A stretch of DNA of 7,124 nucleotides from Gammaproteobacteria bacterium (GTDB taxonomy: Bacteria > Pseudomonadota > Gammaproteobacteria > J044), in contig JALWNJ010000090.1 of NCBI GenBank assembly GCA_026995955.1, forward strand, positions 1 to 7,124. Direction: 5' to 3'. Numbering within the stretch: the first letter of the stretch is position 1; every line of letters begins with the position of its first letter. Of the stretch, positions 1 through 4,933 are shown piece after piece. The notes beneath the pieces are model-generated. The model was not told where the DNA came from. It searched no databases and saw only the letters and a program-made list of their open reading frames with translations. Made by a program: the position numbers and the translations under genes.

Positions 1-2748
1 CCCCAAGCCTCTGCCGACCCGCCCCGTCGCCGCCGCGAGCTGGCACTGCTGCTGCTCACCGTGGCCACCGCCATGCTCCTGGCCGCGGCCCTGGGGCTCG
101 CCTGGGCGCGCAATGCCCACCAGCGCGACTTCGAGGCCCGCGCCCAGGCGCTGGGCGAGCGCCTGGAACAGCAGTTGCAGACCGCAAACAGCCTGCTGGT
201 GGTGCTGTCGACCCTCTACCAGCGTGACGACCAGCTGGATCCGGTCAGTCTCGGGCTGCTGGCCCGTGACATGATCGAGTCCACGCCCTGGATCGATCTG
301 TTCACCTACCAGCCCCTGCTGCAGGCCGAGGCCATCCCGCGGCTGGAGGAGGAGATGTACGAACTGGGCCTGCCCCAGTTCCGCATCACGCGTTACGACC
401 GCCGTGAGCATCGGCCGGTCCCGGTCACCCCAAGCGGGCAACACCTGCCCATCGTCACGCTCGAGCCGCTCACTCCGGCGATGACGCGCTACTATGGCCT
501 GGATCTGCTCACCCTGCCGGGCTTCGCCGACCTGCCGCAGCGGCTGGCGCGGGAGAACACCCCGCTCAGCCTGTTGCCCGACTGGTTCCTCGACTATCCA
601 AGCCCCCTGCTCCTGATCCAACCGACCTTCGCCGGCAACCTGCCACCGGCCGGGAGCGAGGAACGCATGCGGCAGCTGCGCGGCGTGCTGATCTTCGTCC
701 TCCAGCCCGAGCATCTGCTGCAACAGCTGCAGGCCGGCCACGGCGATCTGCAGACCGCGCTGCGCACCCGACCGGATGGCCGGCTGCTGGCAGAGAGCAT
801 GCCCGCGGAGGCCGCGGAGACCGGCCCATGGGGCGGATTGAGCGCCTTTCAGGAAACCCTGCCGCTGGCGGGCATGCCCCTGGAACTGGTGGTGCGCAAG
901 CCGGCAGGCATCGGCGCTGCCGCGCTCAACCTGGTGGTACTGTTCATGCTGCTGAGTGGCGGACTTGCCGCCACCCTGTTCACGGCCTGGCGCAATCACC
1001 ACCACAACCTGCGCGCGCGGGCCGCGGCCGAGGCGCGCATCAACGAGGAGCGCCAGCGTGCCGAGATCACCCTGCGCGCCATTTCCGATGCCGTCCTCAC
1101 CACGGATCTGGGTCTGCGCATCCTCGCCGCCAATCCGGCTGCCGGCCGTCTCTGCGGGCGCGACACGGAGCGCATGATCGGACAACCCCTGTTCGGGGTG
1201 GTGCGCCTGCTCGACGAGGACAGCGGGCTGGCGGTGGAGCACCTGCACGAACTGCTCGAACGCATCGATGGCGAGGAGCCGGGCAGTACCGACCTGCTGC
1301 TGGAACACCCGCGGGCGGGACGCCTGGCCGTGCATGTCAGCCTTACCCAGTACACCGACCCGTTCGGCAATGCCGCCGGCTTCGTGCTGGTACTGCGCGA
1401 TGTCAGCACCGAGCGCTCGCTGACCCGCGAACTCACCTACCAGGCCACCCACGATGCGCTCACCGGCCTCTACAACCGCTACGCCTTCGAGAACGAGCTG
1501 GCCGCGGCCCTGCACTCGGCCCAGGAGCATGGCCGCCGGCACATGCTGTGCTATCTCGACCTCGACCAGTTCAAACTCATCAACGACACCTGTGGCCACA
1601 TCGCCGGCGATCAGGTACTGAAACAGCTCGCCGGAATCCTGCAGGGCCAGCTGCGCGAACACGATGTGCTGGCCCGCCTGGGCGGCGACGAGTTCGGCAT
1701 CCTGCTGCCCAACTGCCCGGTGGAGCGGGCCCGCGAGGTGGCCGAACGCCTGCGCGAGGCAGTGCGCCAGTACCGGTTCCGCTGGCAGGGCAAGCTGTTC
1801 GACCTGCGCGCCAGCATCGGGGTGGTGCCCATCACCGCCGATACCGAAAGCCTGACCGACCTGCTGGCCGCTGCCGACATCGCCTGCTATGCCGCCAAGG
1901 AACGCGGCCGGGACAATGTCTATCTGTTCAGTCCCGAGGACCGGGTCCTGCGCGAACGCCATGGCCAGATGCAGTGGCTGCCGGTCATCCAGACCGCCCT
2001 GCACGAAGACCGCTTCAGCCTGCATCTGCAGCCCATCGAGCCGATTCTCGACAAGCGCCTGCCCTGGCTGCACGAGTTCCTGGTCCGTTTGCGTCAGGAC
2101 GGGGAGCACGACAGCCTGCCCGGCTCCTTCATTCCCGCAGCCGAGCGTTACGACCTGATGAAGGAGATCGACCGCTGGGTCATCGACCATGCCCTGGCCT
2201 GGATCGCCAGGCAACCGGATCACCACACCGACCTGTTCAGCATCAACCTCTCCGGCCAGTCGCTGGGCGATCGGGACATGGCGGACTTCATCATCGATCG
2301 GGCGCAGCAGCATGGCGTGGCCTTCGTCCGCCTGTGTTTCGAGATCACCGAGACGGCCGCCATCACCAACTTCAACGAGGCGATGACGCTGATCCTGCGC
2401 CTGCGCCAGGCCGGCTGTCACTTCGCGCTCGACGACTTCGGATCCGGCCTCAGTTCGTTTGCCTATCTCAAGCAGATGCCGCTCGACTTCATCAAGATCG
2501 ATGGCCAGTTCGTGCGCGACATCGCCAGCGACCGCATGGACGCCACCATCGTGCGTGCCATTCAGGACATCGCTCATACCCTGGGCGTGCGCAGCATCGC
2601 CGAGTTCGTCGAAAACGAGACGACCCGACAGCAGCTGGCCGCGATGGGCATCGACTACGCCCAGGGCTGGCACATTGGCCGTCCCCGCCCGCTGGAAGAC
2701 ATCGACCTGGACGACACGCCCGGCGACCACCGCAACACCGGCCCCTGA
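1..2748 (+). CDS. Membrane CHASE-PAS-GGDEF-EAL cyclic-di-GMP signalling protein (5' end missing)
   Basis: Predicted inner-membrane enzyme that makes and/or degrades cyclic di-GMP in response to a periplasmic signal. Codons are numbered from base 1 (915 seen). An Arg cluster (9-12) precedes a membrane segment (about 13-36). A periplasmic CHASE-like sensor (about 60-290) is followed by a second membrane segment (304-330), a charged linker, a PAS domain (about 357-470), GGDEF (about 480-645) and EAL (about 660-905). The GGDEF motif is exact (561-565), with metal-ligand Asp520 and an RxxD inhibitory site (552-555) exactly five residues upstream. In the EAL domain the signature reads EFL (692-694), but the expected acidic and metal-site residues remain: Asn749, Glu781, DDFGSG at 811-816, Lys832, Glu868, Gln888. 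Both activities are therefore plausible; which dominates cannot be read. The frame is open to base 1, and GTG at 61 would cut the first membrane segment and lacks a ribosome binding site, so the true start is upstream. The CHASE assignment is less certain than the catalytic domains. Confidence 0.93.
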   Translation, partial: PQASADPPRRRRELALLLLTVATAMLLAAALGLAWARNAHQRDFEARAQALGERLEQQLQTANSLLVVLSTLYQRDDQLDPVSLGLLARDMIESTPWIDLFTYQPLLQAEAIPRLEEEMYELGLPQFRITRYDRREHRPVPVTPSGQHLPIVTLEPLTPAMTRYYGLDLLTLPGFADLPQRLARENTPLSLLPDWFLDYPSPLLLIQPTFAGNLPPAGSEERMRQLRGVLIFVLQPEHLLQQLQAGHGDLQTALRTRPDGRLLAESMPAEAAETGPWGGLSAFQETLPLAGMPLELVVRKPAGIGAAALNLVVLFMLLSGGLAATLFTAWRNHHHNLRARAAAEARINEERQRAEITLRAISDAVLTTDLGLRILAANPAAGRLCGRDTERMIGQPLFGVVRLLDEDSGLAVEHLHELLERIDGEEPGSTDLLLEHPRAGRLAVHVSLTQYTDPFGNAAGFVLVLRDVSTERSLTRELTYQATHDALTGLYNRYAFENELAAALHSAQEHGRRHMLCYLDLDQFKLINDTCGHIAGDQVLKQLAGILQGQLREHDVLARLGGDEFGILLPNCPVERAREVAERLREAVRQYRFRWQGKLFDLRASIGVVPITADTESLTDLLAAADIACYAAKERGRDNVYLFSPEDRVLRERHGQMQWLPVIQTALHEDRFSLHLQPIEPILDKRLPWLHEFLVRLRQDGEHDSLPGSFIPAAERYDLMKEIDRWVIDHALAWIARQPDHHTDLFSINLSGQSLGDRDMADFIIDRAQQHGVAFVRLCFEITETAAITNFNEAMTLILRLRQAGCHFALDDFGSGLSSFAYLKQMPLDFIKIDGQFVRDIASDRMDATIVRAIQDIAHTLGVRSIAEFVENETTRQQLAAMGIDYAQGWHIGRPRPLEDIDLDDTPGDHRNTGP

Positions 2749-2751
2749 ACC

Positions 2752-3306
2752 GTGGCCCGACTGATCCTGTTCAACAAGCCGATGGGCGTCCTCAGCCAGT
2801 TCACCGACCGCGAGGGACGGCCCACACTGGCCGACTGGATCGACCAGCCCGGCTTCTACCCGGCCGGACGCCTCGATCGCGACAGCGAGGGGCTGCTGCT
2901 GCTCACCGACAGCGGCGCCTGGCAGCATCGCATCAGCCACCCCCGGCGCAAGATGGACAAGGCCTACTGGGTACAGGTGGAGGGCGTGCCGGACGAGGCC
3001 GCGCTCGAGACGCTGCGGCGCGGCGTGCAGCTCAAGGATGGGCCCACCCTGCCGGCCAGGGTGCGGCGCATCGACGAACCGCCCGGGCTGTGGCCGCGAC
3101 AGCCCCCGGTGCGCTTCCGCAAGTCAGTGCCCACCAGCTGGCTCGAGCTGGTCATCCGCGAAGGCCGCAACCGCCAGGTACGGCGCATGACGGCGGCCGT
3201 CGACCACCCCACCCTGCGTCTGATCCGCCACCGGGTCGGCTCCTGGACGCTGGACGGGCTGGCGCCCGGAGAATGGCGCATGCTGCCCCTGCCCGATCGC
3301 GGTTGA
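2752..3306 (+). CDS. rluE: 23S rRNA pseudouridine synthase, RluE type
   Basis: Cytoplasmic enzyme of the RsuA/RluB/E/F family; E. coli RluE converts U2457 of 23S rRNA to pseudouridine. The 184-residue product has the N-terminal FNKP motif (residues 7-10), the catalytic motif [14 protein letters not shown] with nucleophile Asp42, and the C-terminal [12 protein letters not shown] motif. Segments such as YWVQVEG, DGPTLPA, LWPRQPP and RKSVPTSWL resemble the remembered E. coli RluE sequence closely, and as in RluE there is no N-terminal S4 domain. The GTG at 2752 is the first usable start after the in-frame TGA of the upstream gene. The next ATG (2782) lies inside the NKPMG motif and would destroy the fold. 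No Shine-Dalgarno sequence is visible, and the start is 3 bases after the upstream stop, so translation is probably coupled. It is shorter than E. coli RluE mainly by lacking a basic N-terminal tail. Confidence 0.95.
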   Translation: MARLILFNKPMGVLSQFTDREGRPTLADWIDQPGFYPAGRLDRDSEGLLLLTDSGAWQHRISHPRRKMDKAYWVQVEGVPDEAALETLRRGVQLKDGPTLPARVRRIDEPPGLWPRQPPVRFRKSVPTSWLELVIREGRNRQVRRMTAAVDHPTLRLIRHRVGSWTLDGLAPGEWRMLPLPDRG

Positions 3307-3331
3307 CCGGATCACCGCTGGCTCCCACAAT
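3303..3331 (+). promoter_or_regulatory. Candidate sigma70-type promoter for the fructosamine-kinase gene
   Basis: TTGACC (3303-3308, five of six matches to the -35 consensus) and CACAAT (3326-3331, four of six matches to the -10 consensus) are separated by exactly 17 bases. The -35 box overlaps the rluE stop codon. A start seven bases past the -10 box falls on the A of the ATG at 3338, so the transcript would have little or no leader. This agrees with the absence of a Shine-Dalgarno sequence before that ATG. It is a prediction from two hexamers and could be chance. Confidence 0.4.
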
Positions 3332-3337
3332 GGCCTC

Positions 3338-4213
3338 ATGAATTGGCAGGACATCGCGACAGCCATCGAACGCGCCACCGGCAGGGCACCGGGCGAGCTG
3401 CGCGTCGCTTCGCGCGGTGGCGGCTGCATCAACGAGGCCTGGCTGCTCGACGACGGCGAGCGCCGCTTCTTCGTCAAGGCCAACACCGCCTCCTCGCTGG
3501 AGATGTTCGAGGCCGAGGCCGAGGGCCTGCACGAACTGCGCAAGGCCGATGCCATCCGCGTGCCGGAACCCATCGCCACCGGCGTCAGCGGGCGCAACGC
3601 CTGGCTGGTGATGGAGGCCCTGCCCCTCGGCGCCAGCCCGGACCCGACCCGCTTCGGCGAACAGCTGGCACGGATGCACGAATACCATGCGCCGCACTAC
3701 GGCTGGCACCGCGACAACACCATCGGCAGCACCCCGCAACCCAATGGCTGGATGGATGACTGGGTGGCCTTCCTGCGTGAACGAAGGCTCGGCTTCCAGC
3801 TCGAACTGGCCCGCTCGCGGGGGCTCGATCCGCGCACCGTGGCGGTCGGCGAACGCCTGCTCGAATCCCTGCCGGCGTTCTTCGACAGCCCGCCTGCCGC
3901 CAGCCTGCTGCACGGCGACCTGTGGCGCGGCAACGTCGGCGGCCTGCCGGATGGCAGCCCGGCCATCTTCGATCCGGCGGTGTACTACGGCGATGCCGAG
4001 GCCGACCTGGCCATGACCGAACTGTTCGGCGGCTTCGGCGAGCCCTTCTTCGCCGCCTACCGTGCCGTCCGCCCGATTTCGCCGGACTACCCGACCCGGC
4101 GCACGCTCTACAATCTGTACCACATACTCAATCACTACAATCTGTTCGGCGGCGGCTACGACAGCCAGGCCGACAACATGATTCGCCAACTGCTGGCCGA
4201 GGCCGGCGCCTGA
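3338..4213 (+). CDS. Fructosamine kinase family protein (FN3K / YniA-like)
   Basis: Cytoplasmic small-molecule kinase of the fructosamine-3-kinase family, which phosphorylates ketosamines on glycated proteins or free sugar amines so that they break down; bacterial substrates are poorly defined. The 291 residues match the usual family length. Visible are the Gly-rich ATP loop RGGGCIN (26-32) with a cysteine at 30, the ATP-binding lysine in FVKAN (Lys47), the catalytic loop HGDLWRGN (192-199, base Asp194), and the metal-binding DPAVYYGDAEADLAM segment (212-226, Asp212). Cys30 sits at the loop position described as a redox switch in eukaryotic FN3Ks. The ATG at 3338 keeps the full N-terminus but has no ribosome binding site; it lies 31 bases after rluE and may be read from its own leaderless message. 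The family is certain; the physiological substrate is not, so no symbol is given. Confidence 0.94.
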   Translation: MNWQDIATAIERATGRAPGELRVASRGGGCINEAWLLDDGERRFFVKANTASSLEMFEAEAEGLHELRKADAIRVPEPIATGVSGRNAWLVMEALPLGASPDPTRFGEQLARMHEYHAPHYGWHRDNTIGSTPQPNGWMDDWVAFLRERRLGFQLELARSRGLDPRTVAVGERLLESLPAFFDSPPAASLLHGDLWRGNVGGLPDGSPAIFDPAVYYGDAEADLAMTELFGGFGEPFFAAYRAVRPISPDYPTRRTLYNLYHILNHYNLFGGGYDSQADNMIRQLLAEAGA

Positions 4214-4249
4214 GGCCGGGCCGGCAGCGGCCATGACGATCTGCCAAGC

Positions 4250-4255
4250 GGAGGA
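4250..4255 (+). promoter_or_regulatory. Ribosome binding site that sets the start of the MlaC-like gene
   Basis: GGAGGA is the strongest Shine-Dalgarno match in the window. It directly abuts an ATG at 4256, too close to work, and lies six bases from the ATG at 4262, a normal distance. This favours 4262 as the true start, giving a protein that begins MKRS rather than MPMKRS. Confidence 0.8.
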
Positions 4256-4261
4256 ATGCCG

Positions 4262-4897
4262 ATGAAACGCAGCCTGATCCTGATCACCAGCCTGATCGCC
4301 CTGACTCCGGCCGTACAGGCCGCGCCGGGCGCACCCGCGGCCGACCTGCCGCCGGCACCGCCCGGCTACTACCGCCCCCTGCCCGACTACCGGCAGAACA
4401 ACCCGGCCCAACTGCTCGAGGACGGCATCGCGCGACTGCAGATGTTCGTGGCGCAGAAGGGGCTCAAGGACCCGCAGGTGCTTACGGCCTTCCTCAACGA
4501 ACAGATCGCCCCCTTCTTCGACTTCGACCGCATGGCGCGGCTGGTGGGCGGGCGCTTCTACGAACAGCTCGACGAGACCGACAAGGCGCGCTTCCGGCGC
4601 CGCCTGTCCAACATGTTCTTCTCGGCCCTGAGCCGCAACCTCGGCGCCTATGCCGATCCGCAGCCGCGCATCGACTTCCTGCCGCCGCGGCGCCGCGGAC
4701 AGGACGAAGTGGAGGTGGCCGCCCGCGTGCTGCCCTGGCGCGGCTATCCGGTACGGCTGGTGTTCCGCTTCGCGCGCACGCCGGACGGCTGGAAGATCTA
4801 CGACGCCTCCTACAACGGCCAGAGCGCCGTGCTCTACTATCGTCGCTATGTGATGCAGCAGATCCGCCGCTACGGGCCGCAGATCCTGCTCGACTGA
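4262..4897 (+). CDS. Secreted MlaC/Ttg2D-family lipid-binding protein, orphan copy
   Basis: Predicted periplasmic protein of the MlaC (toluene tolerance Ttg2D) family, which in E. coli carries phospholipids between the outer-membrane MlaA complex and the inner-membrane MlaFEDB transporter. The 211 residues equal the length of E. coli MlaC. A signal peptide covers residues 1-20 (Lys-Arg, hydrophobic core, cut after VQA). A Pro/Ala-rich stretch (about 21-42) precedes the MlaC domain (about 48-211), which shows PFFDFDRMARLVGG (84-97), the helix FRRRLSNMFFSALSRNLGAY (111-130), and the C-terminal GWKIYDASYNGQSAVLYYRR (176-195). The usual GVS of this last motif reads GQS. No mla transporter or mlaA gene is next to it; instead a large exported protein follows 36 bases later, which suggests a dedicated partner or a different ligand. 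HpnM and other stand-alone family members show such divergence is possible. Membership is secure, ligand unknown. Confidence 0.9.
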   Translation: MKRSLILITSLIALTPAVQAAPGAPAADLPPAPPGYYRPLPDYRQNNPAQLLEDGIARLQMFVAQKGLKDPQVLTAFLNEQIAPFFDFDRMARLVGGRFYEQLDETDKARFRRRLSNMFFSALSRNLGAYADPQPRIDFLPPRRRGQDEVEVAARVLPWRGYPVRLVFRFARTPDGWKIYDASYNGQSAVLYYRRYVMQQIRRYGPQILLD

Positions 4898-4903
4898 CCG
4901 AAG

Positions 4904-4922
4904 TGCCTGCTTGCCAGGCAAG
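4904..4922 (+). repeat. Overlapping inverted repeats in the spacer before the large envelope gene
   Basis: Two short pairings share bases. TGCCTG (4904-4909) pairs with CAGGCA (4915-4920) around a five-base loop. CTTGCC (4910-4915) and GGCAAG (4917-4922) form a perfect 13-base palindrome. They cannot form at once, and the second takes up the first bases of the AGGGA ribosome binding site (4921-4925) of the next gene. No T-run follows, so it is not a rho-independent terminator. Confidence 0.4.
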
Positions 4923-4933
4923 GGATTGTCGCC

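Noticed and set aside
61..63. GTG at 61 as the start of the c-di-GMP gene
   Set aside because: The frame is open back to base 1, the preceding codons encode an Arg cluster and the first half of a membrane segment, and no ribosome binding site precedes 61.
828..3341. An 837-codon plus-strand frame overlapping the GGDEF/EAL gene and rluE
   Set aside because: It lies in another frame of two genes with intact catalytic motifs, and its product is Pro/Arg/Ala-rich with no recognisable domain.
4201..4232. GGCCG/CGGCC pairing after the fructosamine-kinase stop as a terminator
   Set aside because: The stem is five pairs with a nine-base loop and no following T-run; GGCC repeats are common in this composition.
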